64,000 bases of DNA from Leptospira meyeri (GTDB taxonomy: Bacteria > Spirochaetota > Leptospiria > Leptospirales > Leptospiraceae). Numbering within the stretch: position 1 is the stretch's first letter; the number at the start of each line of letters is the position of its first letter. The stretch covers positions 310,001-374,000 of the forward strand of contig NZ_SORO01000002.1 in NCBI RefSeq assembly GCF_004368965.1, written 5' to 3'. Positions 19,001 through 27,726 of the stretch are shown piece by piece. The translations under genes were made by a program, and so were the position numbers. Under the pieces are notes generated by a model. The model was not told where the DNA came from, searched no databases, and saw only the letters and a list, made by a program, of their open reading frames with translations.

Positions 19001-19385
19001 CTTCTTCCGGGTCTTTCACTTTGGTTAATCTCTCTGTGGAAGATATAGCGTAGTCGAATCCACCGTTTTCATCTTCTTCCAACTCTTCTTCTTCGGCGGA
19101 GTGGTGATCAATCATGTTCCATACATCTGCCACTTCATACATGATCGATTTGTATCCTTTTTTTAGATTCTCCCATTCTAAAATTTCTTTCCCTGGCTTA
19201 AATCCATACATGGATTCAAATTCTTTTAAAAAGGTTTGGTCTAGTTTTGTTTTATTCTTTTTTAGTGCATTTTCAAATTTGTCTCTTAAAGATTGGAATA
19301 CCAACATACGATCCATCATAATCTCTTTTAGGTTTCCATAATAAAAATCTGATTTTTGAAGGTTAAGTGTTGTTGGTTGTTTCAT
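16014..19385 (-). CDS. Large protein with SUKH-like N-terminal region and helical repeats
   Basis: This 1123-residue protein has no signal peptide or membrane segment. Residues about 50-200 resemble the SMI1/KNR4 (SUKH) fold: an E-S-M-Y-G-F-K-P-G start, then YAFASDGGGDTSWINL, then VEVNHYNHEIGELENL and a terminal SIAHFILDNW. A very acidic linker near residue 205 follows. The rest is alpha-helical with many A/L/W-rich segments that look like HEAT- or TPR-type solenoid repeats, and it ends in a KKKPKGKK tail. SUKH domains are known from immunity proteins of toxin systems and from eukaryotic regulators. No toxin gene is adjacent. The start ATG overlaps the upstream gene's stop by 4 bp. Function unknown; the SUKH call is mine by motif only. 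Confidence 0.6.
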   Translation of the reverse strand: MKQPTTLNLQKSDFYYGNLKEIMMDRMLVFQSLRDKFENALKKNKTKLDQTFLKEFESMYGFKPGKEILEWENLKKGYKSIMYEVADVWNMIDHHSAEEEELEEDENGGFDYAISSTERLTKVKDPEEVLSWLVGTYSGLMFLFNGSYAFASDGGGDTSWINLLPNEKESVEVNHYNHEIGELENLPYYSIAHFILDNWNNESNEGYEEEEEEFEEENLQQKIKEEVLVSKIKDSAIKAFEKEATKFYESKPIYHNSLDMFERSSWLLGHSYGDPAYAFTEKLADAPSFAIWEEEKSDIKNYPNLAAYWILHHFYFKNDAACKETIKLASKSKGKIIPTLSHHILKYLDGKSKTLFNLASEKVEKIRTQTFSNADAKHIDPKNLKIYNDTLGLSNLKTISKKELESRLKSELNLFQLMEEFPDDVATHDSILKEISKKDTNLKRLIDDYFRERTDSAYNTWPYNPEKLDKRLSVAINAAFRQGLKYDAENKKAFCGITKTIGMLDDDRSMVSLREAVHKLKQDDPRMEYVVEALIKSNHSEAKSILADAAWRTFETLDNIKEIRNKVQKEGPTLNNMFTVYTHLNEALQERILNLDDVSVQLINKLFQYKDHFGYFGMSVGNAFSVCAYLNINEHIEIIANYVRQSSKIKGRDRSAYLDLNTIINTAEAALAWAKMDPDRAKLELLEFYLQMDHSSSPGIAIDLKACYVAGLLLLEPENQNYLEFAERILGNKGDQVRVYGIIRWIKKLKVQKFKNHLWYHIYADPDPMVDYSWTHIEVEARDAWIALTGEDAPEFNGSDQYASALSKNKSLLPEAILHPEKYSIQHVFEKIRETKYKHEDVIRYGGPWLVESLRYSMDEYKYSGSYDRWEAIKALFIQGQGVYPYFLEIFKLPYADSSWKTYLLQFMRVMEPESLKWKKVLTMDEAQIKLILEEPTPDWYVWTDLLAAKLFLLDGDSSFETISKAIIRRLDMTNHESYDSSIYEEVLGLRLPLLWRWFGKKGDDLIQKYWKESKSGSETRTMFDMAARRKLNDKIPDMPKIEDPGILLTFYPEEREYGWHTWIHMTPDVVRFGTNEFHLHSVLPDSKTESSITEAKEHLEMIWKMANILGYTVSKKKPKGKK

Positions 19386-20350
19386 AATGTTAGTTCCGTA
19401 TTCAATGTAAAAAATGATTCTGAATAATGGTTTCCAAAAATTTTAAACCAAAATTCTCCCGAGTTGTCTTTTGCAAATTGAAGTAAGTTCAATTCAGGTG
19501 TGAGCTTATCATAAAGTGGGTGAGGTGTTAAGGTTAATGTGTCTAAGTTAAAATTTAATAGATGTTTTTTTGCTGGTTTTCTGTTTCTTTCTTTTAAAAG
19601 TAAAACAAGGTTAGATTCATCTTCTATACACAAATCGATAAATTCCAAATAAGATCCGAAATAGGATTTCATTGACTCATCATATAAATCGAGAATACTG
19701 ATTAATTCGCCCTCTTGATTACGGACTTCTAATTTGGAGTCGGAGTATAAAAAAATTTTCTTTGAATCTACTTTTATTTTCATCGGTGCGCTACTGGTCG
19801 AAAATTCTGAAACTAATTTTCCATCCAAATCAAGGATATAGGCAATTTCTGAGTTATTTTCTGTTATTAGGATTCTATTTTTGCTGACTTGTTTTAAGTT
19901 TCTTAGATTTTCAAATTCTAAATTGCAGTTTAATATTTCCCAACCATTTCCATTCCAACGATGAATAGACCTTCTTCCACTTGTATTTGCAAAAATCACA
20001 TATGTATATTTCCCAATATTTAGAATTTGATATGGTGCCATGTTTGCCACTTTCGGCGAAGGTACATTAAAAAATAAATCATCTTTGAAGTATAGGATGG
20101 AATTCGAAGACCCAAATAAGGTGCAGTCTGGATTGGAATCAAAAGGGTTATCACTTGCAAGATAATATCCAATTGGAAATTCGTAACGTGTGATTTGTTT
20201 CCCATCATTTTTGTAAAGGATAGGACTTTGGTTCCAAGAAGCTATCCAGAGATTGCCAAAAAAATCTCTTTCAAAAAGTATCTTTTCGAATCCAGTCACA
20301 ATGGATTCTTTTTTTACGTCGTTGGTTATAATAGTTTTAATTTCTAACAT
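19382..20350 (-). CDS. Predicted beta-propeller-like protein of unknown function
   Basis: From ATG 20350 the product (about 322 residues, starting MLEIKTII) has no signal peptide. A TTG at 20404 would add 18 residues but has no ribosome site. It consists of repeated blocks of four short beta strands, with phrases such as FGNLWIASWNQ, NGWEIL, YILDLDGKLVSEF and DNSGEFWFKIFG typical of propeller or NHL/YncE-like folds. Its stop overlaps the start of the SUKH-like giant protein by 4 bp (ATGA), so the two are likely co-translated and may act together. No enzymatic motif was recognised. Confidence 0.6.
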   Translation of the reverse strand: MLEIKTIITNDVKKESIVTGFEKILFERDFFGNLWIASWNQSPILYKNDGKQITRYEFPIGYYLASDNPFDSNPDCTLFGSSNSILYFKDDLFFNVPSPKVANMAPYQILNIGKYTYVIFANTSGRRSIHRWNGNGWEILNCNLEFENLRNLKQVSKNRILITENNSEIAYILDLDGKLVSEFSTSSAPMKIKVDSKKIFLYSDSKLEVRNQEGELISILDLYDESMKSYFGSYLEFIDLCIEDESNLVLLLKERNRKPAKKHLLNFNLDTLTLTPHPLYDKLTPELNLLQFAKDNSGEFWFKIFGNHYSESFFTLNTELTL

Positions 20351-21099
20351 CTTGATTTTCTGAAATCTTTGAATGCAAATTGAAAACTGTATTTGATTAG
20401 GCAATTTATTTTTTTATTTTAGCATTTTTGAATATAAAAACCATGAATATCGCTACAAGCAAAAGTATTCGTCTTGAATTTTATACAATGAATCGTTTGT
20501 ATAAAAATTCAAATATGTATCAAAGAATTCTTTGGCACATTTTAATTAATTTAAAACAAAGAAACTGAGAAATATTTTGATTATAGTTGTTACGGTGGTG
20601 GGCCTGTCAGGTTACGAAAAAAAACGTTCTCCTAATTTCCTTTTGAAACAACCCTATCGTTTAGTATAGGCCTACCGCAAAAACATAGTTAATCGATAAT
20701 AGAATCAATTAAGTTGAATTTGTGTTTGTCTAAAAATGAAATTTCGTGATACAGTCATTAGGTGATTGTTTTCCTCCCTCAGTGGGTTTTTCTTATCACC
20801 CCTTCCAATTGAAAGGAATTGGGGAGCCTAGCTAGTCCCTTTGTTATGGGAATTTTTAGAGAATGAGTGCAGAGGGTTGTAGCAAAAATTGCCACTTTTT
20901 CTTTTCGCTTTAGGAGGATGGGAAGATCGGAATTTTGGACATTTAACGGATGTTTTAATCGTAGAATCTAACCCTTCTTTTGGGGTCCCAATGAAAATTC
21001 CCTTTTGACCGCTTAGATTTTTCTTTACAAAAGCCTCTAATGGATAGAGGATTTGCCCTAGCTTATTTGCTAAATACGTATAAAATTTTGGAGTCTCTA
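20351..21099. other. Long intergenic region, no gene recognised
   Basis: About 750 bp between divergent genes has no convincing open frame. It holds an inverted repeat CCAATT/AATTGG (20805-20822) extended by CCCC and GGGG outside, and several short T-rich tracts. The 3' 100 bp must carry the promoter of the SH3 lipoprotein gene; a TTGACC lies near 21006. The left part should carry the promoter of the propeller-like gene. I tested it by eye for tRNA, tmRNA, RNase P and common riboswitch cores and saw none. A small RNA cannot be excluded. Confidence 0.5.
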
Positions 21100-22083
21100 A
21101 TGTTTAAATCTCGTTTCATAAAAGTAATCATGCTTCTATGTTTGGTTTCGCTTTTTGCAGTGAATTGCAAGAAAAGCAAAACGGTTCTTTCGGACGCATT
21201 TCTAATTGAAAACCCAGGTGAAAAAAAGCCAATTTTAACTCCGGAAGGAAAAGTGAAACGAGGAGAATATGTTACATTGTTAGAAGAAAAAGACTTCAAC
21301 GGTGTGAAATTCAACTTAGTTGAGATCAAAGGTGTTAGCACAAAAGGTTGGTTAGAAGAAAAAAACCTTTATGAAGGAGAACTGAAGTCTGCAACAGTAA
21401 TCCGTGATGCTGATTTATACCTTCGTCCAAATGAAAAAAGTGAAAAATCTGGAAAAGTAAAAGCTGGTTTAGTCGTTTTTGTTATAGAAGAAGCTGATAA
21501 TTTTACATTAATCCAATTCCCTGGAAAAAAATCTTATATCCTCAAATCTGACTTAGGCGATGGAGAAACAGTTGTAAAAACAATTAGCATCTCTGGTTTA
21601 GGAGCTGCAACAGTTTCTGCCTCTTCTCAATACATTCAAACAGAAGGTAAAGAATTAGATTACGACCCACGAAATGCATTTGATGGTAAATTCCAAACTG
21701 GTTGGTGTGAAGGAAAAACTGGTGATGACGGAGTTGGCGAATCTCTTACAGTATCTTTTCCAAGCACAATCAAGCTAACAGAAATTAGCCTAGTGAATGG
21801 ACTTGCAAAAAGTGAAGAGAGTTACAAAAACAATAACAGAATTGCATCTATCAAAGTAGAAGGCTCTTATGGAAAAACAGAAACGTTGGATTTTAACGAC
21901 GATGTTTTCGATTTCCAAACTAAAACTGTAGATTTGGAAGGAAGTAGTTTTAAATTTATCATTACAAAAATTCATAAAGGAAAAATTACCGATACTTGTT
22001 TAAGTGAAATCAAACTCACAGGTTCAGAAAAAACTTATTCGAGTGAACCTGAAGAAAATTACGAAGGTACTGACTCAAACTAG
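21100..22083 (+). CDS. Lipoprotein with SH3-like and discoidin-like (glycan-binding) regions
   Basis: The start at ATG 21100 has GGAG 7 nt upstream; a longer frame from 21040 lacks one. The 327-residue product has a leader ending LFAVNC (Cys about 23), so it is a likely lipoprotein. Residues about 40-160 contain two SH3-type barrels (GEYVTLLEEKDFNGVKF, then ADLYLRPNEKSEKSGKVKAG). The C-terminal half begins VSASSQYIQTEG and contains DPRNAFDGKFQTGWCEG and SLTVSFPSTIKLTEISLVNG, typical of a galactose-binding (discoidin/NADase-type glycan-binding) fold. It probably binds cell-wall or surface glycans. It is 9 bp from a second SH3-type exported protein. Confidence 0.75.
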   Translation: MFKSRFIKVIMLLCLVSLFAVNCKKSKTVLSDAFLIENPGEKKPILTPEGKVKRGEYVTLLEEKDFNGVKFNLVEIKGVSTKGWLEEKNLYEGELKSATVIRDADLYLRPNEKSEKSGKVKAGLVVFVIEEADNFTLIQFPGKKSYILKSDLGDGETVVKTISISGLGAATVSASSQYIQTEGKELDYDPRNAFDGKFQTGWCEGKTGDDGVGESLTVSFPSTIKLTEISLVNGLAKSEESYKNNNRIASIKVEGSYGKTETLDFNDDVFDFQTKTVDLEGSSFKFIITKIHKGKITDTCLSEIKLTGSEKTYSSEPEENYEGTDSN

Positions 22084-22092
22084 AGTTAAATT

Positions 22093-23325
22093 ATGAATCG
22101 AGATACTATAAAATTTACTGTCGCTCTTTTGAGTCTCTTCACGAGCGTTTCTCTTTTTGCAGATCCTGGCTTTCAGCCAGGTCCGGCAAAAGTGACTGCT
22201 GGCGTATTGAATGTTCGTAACATTGCCGCATCTGGTGGTGATGTGATTGCAACTTTAAAAAGAGGGGATCAAGTGGATGTTCTCGATAGATCCACTAACC
22301 AAAGTGTAGAAGAAGATATCACAGATTATTGGTATAAAATCAATCTTGGTAAGAAAAAAACGGGTTGGGTTTTTGGTGGTTTTATTAGTTTCGAAATGAA
22401 TCTCGAAGGTGGGCTTCGTTGGAAAACTGTAAATCCAGGTGGTGGACAAAAATTTTCGGGAATTGTTGTTTCTAACACTGGCGAGATTGTCGCCGCAACC
22501 GAAAAAGGCAATATCCACATTAGTTCGGATAAAGGCAAAACTTGGAGAAAGTTAGTTCCACAAGCTCTCGGAAACAATATTGGAGTCATCAATAAACTAA
22601 TTCTGATTAATCGAGAAATTTGGGTGGCTGCAAGTGGTGATACTGGTGGCGGAATTTGGAAAACAGCAAATGTCGGGCGTTCTTGGGCACAGTTTAGTAC
22701 GGCTCAAGGACTTCGTTCCAATAATGTTTTTGATTTAGCTTTTGCAAAAGATGGAAGCGTTATTGTAGCCACAGACAAAGGGATCTCTCAAACCAAAGAT
22801 GGCGGTCAAACATGGACTTATGATGTCAACGGTGAAGAGTTAGATAAACAAATACTTTCCGTAGCTGTCAGTGAAGATGGAAAAGTATTCGCAGGAACTG
22901 CCGATGGTTTATATGCTTTTGTTGAAGGGAACACTCTCTTTGGTGGAAAAAAAGTATCTTGGAACCGAATCGGTAAAGGCGAACCCAATATGGGTGATTC
23001 CATCAATTCCATTGGAATCACATCTGATGGAAATCTATTTGTGGGAACCAACCTTGGTGTAAGCAAAAGTACTACCAAAAATCTATCTAAATGGACTGGT
23101 GTTGGTGGAAAATCCGTTGTGAAAGACATCTATATGGATGGGAACCGTGTGATCATTGGAACCGATAATGGTTTAAATATCTCTACAGACAATGGTATTT
23201 CATGGGTTACTTACAAAACTGATAATGGTCTTGCAAGTAACAAAATCAATGCGATTTCTGTAAACCCAATCGATAAAGTCATTTGGACCAGCTCTGGTGC
23301 AGATGGTTTGAGTTATCACGATTAG
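22093..23325 (+). CDS. Exported protein with SH3 domain and BNR/Ycf48-like propeller
   Basis: The 410-residue protein has a signal peptide ending near SLFA-DPG (residue about 24), no lipobox, and an SH3b region at residues 35-100 (VLNVRNIAASGGDVIATLKRG, then WVFGGF). It continues with about seven repeats bearing the Asp-box-like pattern S-x-D-x-G-x-T-W (ISSDKGKTW, QTKDGGQTW, ISTDNGISW), which forms a beta-propeller. Proteins of this kind usually bind peptidoglycan or other polymers rather than act as sialidases; catalytic residues are not evident. It lies 9 bp after the SH3 lipoprotein gene and just before a penicillin-binding protein gene, so a cell-wall role is plausible. Confidence 0.75.
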   Translation: MNRDTIKFTVALLSLFTSVSLFADPGFQPGPAKVTAGVLNVRNIAASGGDVIATLKRGDQVDVLDRSTNQSVEEDITDYWYKINLGKKKTGWVFGGFISFEMNLEGGLRWKTVNPGGGQKFSGIVVSNTGEIVAATEKGNIHISSDKGKTWRKLVPQALGNNIGVINKLILINREIWVAASGDTGGGIWKTANVGRSWAQFSTAQGLRSNNVFDLAFAKDGSVIVATDKGISQTKDGGQTWTYDVNGEELDKQILSVAVSEDGKVFAGTADGLYAFVEGNTLFGGKKVSWNRIGKGEPNMGDSINSIGITSDGNLFVGTNLGVSKSTTKNLSKWTGVGGKSVVKDIYMDGNRVIIGTDNGLNISTDNGISWVTYKTDNGLASNKINAISVNPIDKVIWTSSGADGLSYHD

Positions 23326-23339
23326 GTTTTTTTAGTTTC

Positions 23340-25616
23340 GTGAATTGGAATACCTTAGTACAAAATGTCCGAAGGTATTCCAATGTATTCTTATCTTTTT
23401 TAAAAGAAAAAAAAGATCTTATCCGCCATTACCTAACATGGGGGATCCTTTTTTCTATCCTCCTTCTTTTCCTTCTCACATGTTACCAAACGGCTTTATT
23501 TTTTTATAATAAAAAGTCCATCACTCATGACCTAGAACAACTAAAGGAAGCATTATCTAAAAATAGCAGTGCTACTATGGTGCCGAAACAGCTTGTGATG
23601 ATTTTTGATCGAAATCAGAATGTCATCGGTAAGTATAATTCTGGCGTTTCTCTTACGCTATCTGCAAAACAATGTAACGAAGCAAAAGTGTTTCAACAGA
23701 CATTAATCGCATCGGAAGATAGAGAATTCCAAACACATTCGGGTTTCTCTATTAAGGGGATGATCAGAGCATTCGTTCAAAATCTATTGTCATTTAGAAT
23801 CAGACAGGGTGGGGGAACCATTTCACAACAGCTCGCAAGAAATTTGTTCACAGATAAAACTCGTAATTCGATTAACAGAAAGATTTATGAAACGATCGTT
23901 GCTTTGTATTTAGAATCGATTCTTGGAAAATCAGAAATCATTTGCCTTTACATGAATAAAGCCTATTTCGGACAAAATTCTTATGGTGCGGAAGAAGCGG
24001 CTAGATATTATTTTAATAAATCAGTTACTAAACTTACTTATGCAGAAGCAAGTTTACTTGTAGGATTATTACCTGCTCCTTCCCTTTACAATCCCATTCG
24101 CAATCCAGAGGTTGCATTTAAAAAACAAAAGGCTGTCATGATGGCTCTGGTTGATATCGATGCGATCACGGAGAAAAAAGCCCAAAAACATTTAAATGAA
24201 TTCAGAGTTTTTTATCAAATTAAAGAAAATGATGACGAAAATGCTCATGGATCCATTGCAAAAAATGGAACAAATCGTTTGTTCCAAGTGAATGAGGCTC
24301 CAGAAGTCAATGAATATGTATTAAAATATTTGAATGAGACGATAGAAGGGTTTCATGAGTCAGAAGCGAATATAAAAGTTTATACAACAATCGATATTCA
24401 AAAACAAAAAATATCAACAAAGGTTTTAAATGCTGATATAGAAACCTTACGATGGAATTTTCGTAACCAATCTGGTTTAAGTTATGATGAAGGTAAAAAT
24501 TACGCTTCTGGTATCAATGGAGTCGTATTTTCAATCCATCCATTTACAGGGGAGGTGTTGGCGGTTTCCGGTGGGACAAACAAAGGGGACTACTATAGAA
24601 ATATGGTAAGGTCTCTGTATATGAGACGACAAGTTGGATCCGCATTAAAAGGATTTTTATATTGTGCTGCTTTGGAAGAAGGAATTATCGAACCAACGAC
24701 TATCCTTAAGGATGAACCGATCAATATATCGGGATATAAACCTAAAAATTGGTATGGGAAATATTTAGGCGATATTACAATTGAGCAAGCCTTACAACAA
24801 TCAGTAAATACCGTCGCAGTTACAGTTTTAAAAGATTTAGGGATTTCGAATTATATTGGTTATCTTTCCAATGGATTAAATCTTTCGTATTCTGAAAAAG
24901 ATAGGTTCCCAAAAGATTTAACATTGGCTTTAGGATCCGCTGATTTTTCACCTTTAGAAGTTTCAATTCTCTATTCTGAAATTGTAAACGGTGGCGAAAT
25001 AATTGAAGAAACCATCATTCGAAAAATAGTTTTAAACGATGATGTGATTTTCGAATCTTACTCTAGTTCCGGTGGACATAAAAGAATTTTTAATTCTAAA
25101 AATACATCAACTATTCTACATTTTCTAAAATCAGTATTTGCAAGTGGCGGTACCGCGTCTTGGATTGGCAAAAAACAGAACTCAAATTTTTTAAACTTTG
25201 ATATCGCTGGAAAATCAGGAACCGTTGAAAATGATAATGTAAATTTTAAAAAAATAAAAGGGGCTCGTGATATTTGGTTTGTGGGAATCACTCCAGAGGA
25301 AATAACGGTTGTTTGGTTTGGACATGAAAAAGGAGTCCCTATTCCGGGCTCAGGCTCTTCAATGGCAGCATCTACTTGGGCGCATTATGCTCAGAATGCG
25401 ATTCATCCAAGTGAGAAGAATCGAAAATTTAATCTGGATTTTGTTCCGCAAACTGAGGAATTTGACGGGCCAACCAACTCTGATTGGAACTTGCCTTCTG
25501 CCGAGGGAGAAAAAGAACCTAACGAAGATATGGTTCCTTACGATAAGGATCGAGAAGATTCTTCCCCAAACGATGAAAAGTTTTATAAACCACCAGATGA
25601 GAAACCAAAGGGATAA
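23340..25616 (+). CDS. Class A penicillin-binding protein (PBP1A-type transglycosylase/transpeptidase)
   Basis: A single N-terminal membrane anchor (ILFSILLLFLLTCYQTALFF) precedes a GT51 glycosyltransferase domain with EDREFQTHSGF and GGGTISQQLARNLF (residues about 120-165). The transpeptidase domain has SxxK as S-A-L-K, SxN as S-V-N, and K-S-G-T in place of K-T-G-T. It polymerises and crosslinks peptidoglycan on the periplasmic side. The C-terminus is an acidic, Pro-rich tail. Start choice is uncertain: GTG 23340 gives 758 residues and follows the previous stop, while a TTG at 23283 would overlap that gene by 43 bp. Neither has a strong ribosome site. Confidence 0.9.
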   Translation: MNWNTLVQNVRRYSNVFLSFLKEKKDLIRHYLTWGILFSILLLFLLTCYQTALFFYNKKSITHDLEQLKEALSKNSSATMVPKQLVMIFDRNQNVIGKYNSGVSLTLSAKQCNEAKVFQQTLIASEDREFQTHSGFSIKGMIRAFVQNLLSFRIRQGGGTISQQLARNLFTDKTRNSINRKIYETIVALYLESILGKSEIICLYMNKAYFGQNSYGAEEAARYYFNKSVTKLTYAEASLLVGLLPAPSLYNPIRNPEVAFKKQKAVMMALVDIDAITEKKAQKHLNEFRVFYQIKENDDENAHGSIAKNGTNRLFQVNEAPEVNEYVLKYLNETIEGFHESEANIKVYTTIDIQKQKISTKVLNADIETLRWNFRNQSGLSYDEGKNYASGINGVVFSIHPFTGEVLAVSGGTNKGDYYRNMVRSLYMRRQVGSALKGFLYCAALEEGIIEPTTILKDEPINISGYKPKNWYGKYLGDITIEQALQQSVNTVAVTVLKDLGISNYIGYLSNGLNLSYSEKDRFPKDLTLALGSADFSPLEVSILYSEIVNGGEIIEETIIRKIVLNDDVIFESYSSSGGHKRIFNSKNTSTILHFLKSVFASGGTASWIGKKQNSNFLNFDIAGKSGTVENDNVNFKKIKGARDIWFVGITPEEITVVWFGHEKGVPIPGSGSSMAASTWAHYAQNAIHPSEKNRKFNLDFVPQTEEFDGPTNSDWNLPSAEGEKEPNEDMVPYDKDREDSSPNDEKFYKPPDEKPKG

Positions 25617-25620
25617 AACC

Positions 25621-26538
25621 TCATTCCAATCCTTTTAAATATTCAGCATATATCTTTAGATATTGATCTGAAGCGAGGTTCTCTTCCCTCACCCGGAGAT
25701 TCCGAATCGCAATAAAATCTCTATTTAGAAAACTCATGTACAAGTAGATACTTATTTTTCTTTGGATGAAATCAAGTAATGGAAACCTCTTTGGAACTCC
25801 TACAATTGTATGTATTCGAATAAACTCTTCGTTTTCCGGAACAAATGAAAATATCAAAACAGCTTTACGTTTTTTTAGCTGTGACTCGATCGTGAGTAAA
25901 GTTCCCCCATAATTATGAACTTTGACTTGTATCCTATTCCCTGAAAGGAATTTCATGATTTTATCGGAAAGTTCATTTGATAAAACGTAAGATTCATAAC
26001 TCATAAACATAATATGAGGACTAAGTATTCGTAACTCCGGCTCCTTATGAAGACCTCTTTTGTGCACCACTGAAAGGTGTTCGATATCAAAGGAATTTGA
26101 AGCAAGACTTTGCCAATTTGTATCAAGTCGTACATAAGGTGTTGGTTCAAAACTAAAATCATCTATAAAGCTTAATTCAGGAAATGGAAAATATTTATCT
26201 CCTAAAAACACAAAGATACTTTGGCAGACTTCAATCGAAGACAAAACAACTTGTTTTATTTTTGGAATTTTGTCCTCGTGCATCTTTGCATGAATACAGT
26301 CCCCCTCAGAATTAAACGTCCATTGGTGTAGGGGGCAAACTATGTTTCCGTTTTTAACTGTTGCGGATTTTAGATCGGCTCCAAGGTGAATGCATCTGGA
26401 CTTCATAATGACAACTGCATTTGTATCATTTCTAAACAGCACAATGGAGATTCCGTTTAAAGTTCTTTGGATGACTTTGCCTTTTGTTAGTTCTTTTGAT
26501 GCACAGACAAAATACCATGAAGATGGAATTGAGACCAT
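25621..26538 (-). CDS. Rieske non-haem iron oxygenase (alpha-subunit type)
   Basis: The 305-residue protein has the Rieske [2Fe-2S] motif C-I-H followed by C-P-L-H about 17 residues later (residues about 48-70). It also has the mononuclear-iron site SFDIEHLSVVH (Asp and two His, about residues 150-160). Such enzymes hydroxylate, desaturate or demethylate aromatic rings, sterols or lipids using O2 and electrons from a reductase, which is not encoded nearby. An A-G-G-A-G site lies 6 nt before the ATG. It is 8 bp downstream of the hydrolase-like gene in the same operon, at the edge of the lipid/radical SAM island. Confidence 0.85.
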   Translation of the reverse strand: MVSIPSSWYFVCASKELTKGKVIQRTLNGISIVLFRNDTNAVVIMKSRCIHLGADLKSATVKNGNIVCPLHQWTFNSEGDCIHAKMHEDKIPKIKQVVLSSIEVCQSIFVFLGDKYFPFPELSFIDDFSFEPTPYVRLDTNWQSLASNSFDIEHLSVVHKRGLHKEPELRILSPHIMFMSYESYVLSNELSDKIMKFLSGNRIQVKVHNYGGTLLTIESQLKKRKAVLIFSFVPENEEFIRIHTIVGVPKRFPLLDFIQRKISIYLYMSFLNRDFIAIRNLRVREENLASDQYLKIYAEYLKGLE

Positions 26539-26546
26539 TTTTGCTC

Positions 26547-27506
26547 CTATAAACTGGATATGTAGAAGAACACTTTGTAAAGAATTTCACTTAACATAGG
26601 AGTTCTAAAATAATGATCTGTTCCCCATGCAGGGATGATATAACTCTCTGGCAATATAGAATCGGTAAGCAAGCCATAACCATCGTTTGGCCCATACTCA
26701 GAAAGGATCCTATGTTTTTTTAATATATTGCCTTGCATGTGTGATGGCAAAGGAATCGGAAGTAAGGTTATTTTGTTTTTAATTTGGATATTTATCGGAG
26801 AGGTTAAAATTCCGGATAAAGTCGAAAATTCAGTTAGAAATTCAAATGGGATTCCCAAAATTTGTAAAACTGTCTTTTGAATTAATTTTCTAAAGGTGGT
26901 TTTATCAAGTAACACATCTGCAAGGGGATTATTTTTAAGTAATCCTCCAATTGTAATCCAAACAAAGATTTTTTTTTGCAGATCTGGTCTGTTTTCAAGT
27001 GCTACTCTTAAATCAGCACTTCCTTTGCTGATGGAAAAAACAATTAAGTTGTTTGCATTCGTTTTTTCCAACTCAGCTATGATTTCATTTGCATTGTTTG
27101 TAATGGAGCCTTTGGGGTTCACTTCAATTAATCTTGATCGAGTTCCAAAATGAGAACCTATTTTTCTGATAAGTTCACCATCCCCGTCAAATTCGGGAAT
27201 ATCTCTGTAAAATCCTGCTGGGATTACCCAAACTTCATTTTTTAATTTTGGCAAATTGGAAAATTTGACGGGGTTTGAGTTTATTTTTTTTATAAATTTT
27301 GAACTATTTGAAAAATGAATTAACTTGTGATAAAAAAATGCCGTGGTCTTTTCTATTCCTACTTCCGTTGTCATTTCTTTAAGCAATGAATTAGTTATCT
27401 CCTCAAATTTAATTTTCGGATATAACTTTTTGGCTTCTTCAAATAACTCAAATTCATCGATACTCCTATCCGGAATATAACTTTGTAGTTTTCTAAGCAA
27501 ACTCAT
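26547..27506 (-). CDS. Alpha/beta-hydrolase-like protein
   Basis: This 319-residue protein is not firmly recognised. Features that suit an alpha/beta-hydrolase are the strand VWVIPAGFYRD, a nucleophile-elbow-like F-S-I-S-K-G-S-A-D (Ser near residue 163), a strand FVWITIGGL, and a C-terminal GTDHYFRTP that could supply the catalytic His. There is no signal peptide. It is upstream of, and nearly contiguous with, the Rieske oxygenase gene, so the two probably act on the same compound. It is divergent from the PAP2 gene. Substrate unknown. Confidence 0.5.
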   Translation of the reverse strand: MSLLRKLQSYIPDRSIDEFELFEEAKKLYPKIKFEEITNSLLKEMTTEVGIEKTTAFFYHKLIHFSNSSKFIKKINSNPVKFSNLPKLKNEVWVIPAGFYRDIPEFDGDGELIRKIGSHFGTRSRLIEVNPKGSITNNANEIIAELEKTNANNLIVFSISKGSADLRVALENRPDLQKKIFVWITIGGLLKNNPLADVLLDKTTFRKLIQKTVLQILGIPFEFLTEFSTLSGILTSPINIQIKNKITLLPIPLPSHMQGNILKKHRILSEYGPNDGYGLLTDSILPESYIIPAWGTDHYFRTPMLSEILYKVFFYISSL

Positions 27507-27726
27507 GCGATAGATTTTTTAATCATCTCAGAGGATGTCAAATAATTCTTTTGGAAATCCTTATAGCGGAGGTTAATGTAAAGTTTTTTATTTCCTTCAA
27601 AGACAAATCCGAATCAAAGTTAGATGTTTTTTCGCGGATTTTATTAACGGATTGGTTGGTTTTCCTTAGATTAAACTTGATCTCAATCTGGTAAGTGGTT
27701 AGGGTTAACAATTAGGAATTGTATAA

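Noticed and set aside
20600..21040. tmRNA, RNase P RNA or riboswitch in the long gap
   Set aside because: No conserved core sequence (for example no RNase P GAGGAAAGTC and no CCA-ended acceptor stem) could be found by eye.
22093..23325. Sialidase
   Set aside because: Asp-box-like repeats are present but the catalytic arginine triad and Tyr/Glu are not evident; the architecture is SH3 plus propeller.
23283..23339. N-terminal extension of the penicillin-binding protein from TTG 23283
   Set aside because: It would overlap the preceding gene by 43 bp with no ribosome site, and adds a non-typical cytoplasmic segment; kept only as an alternative start.
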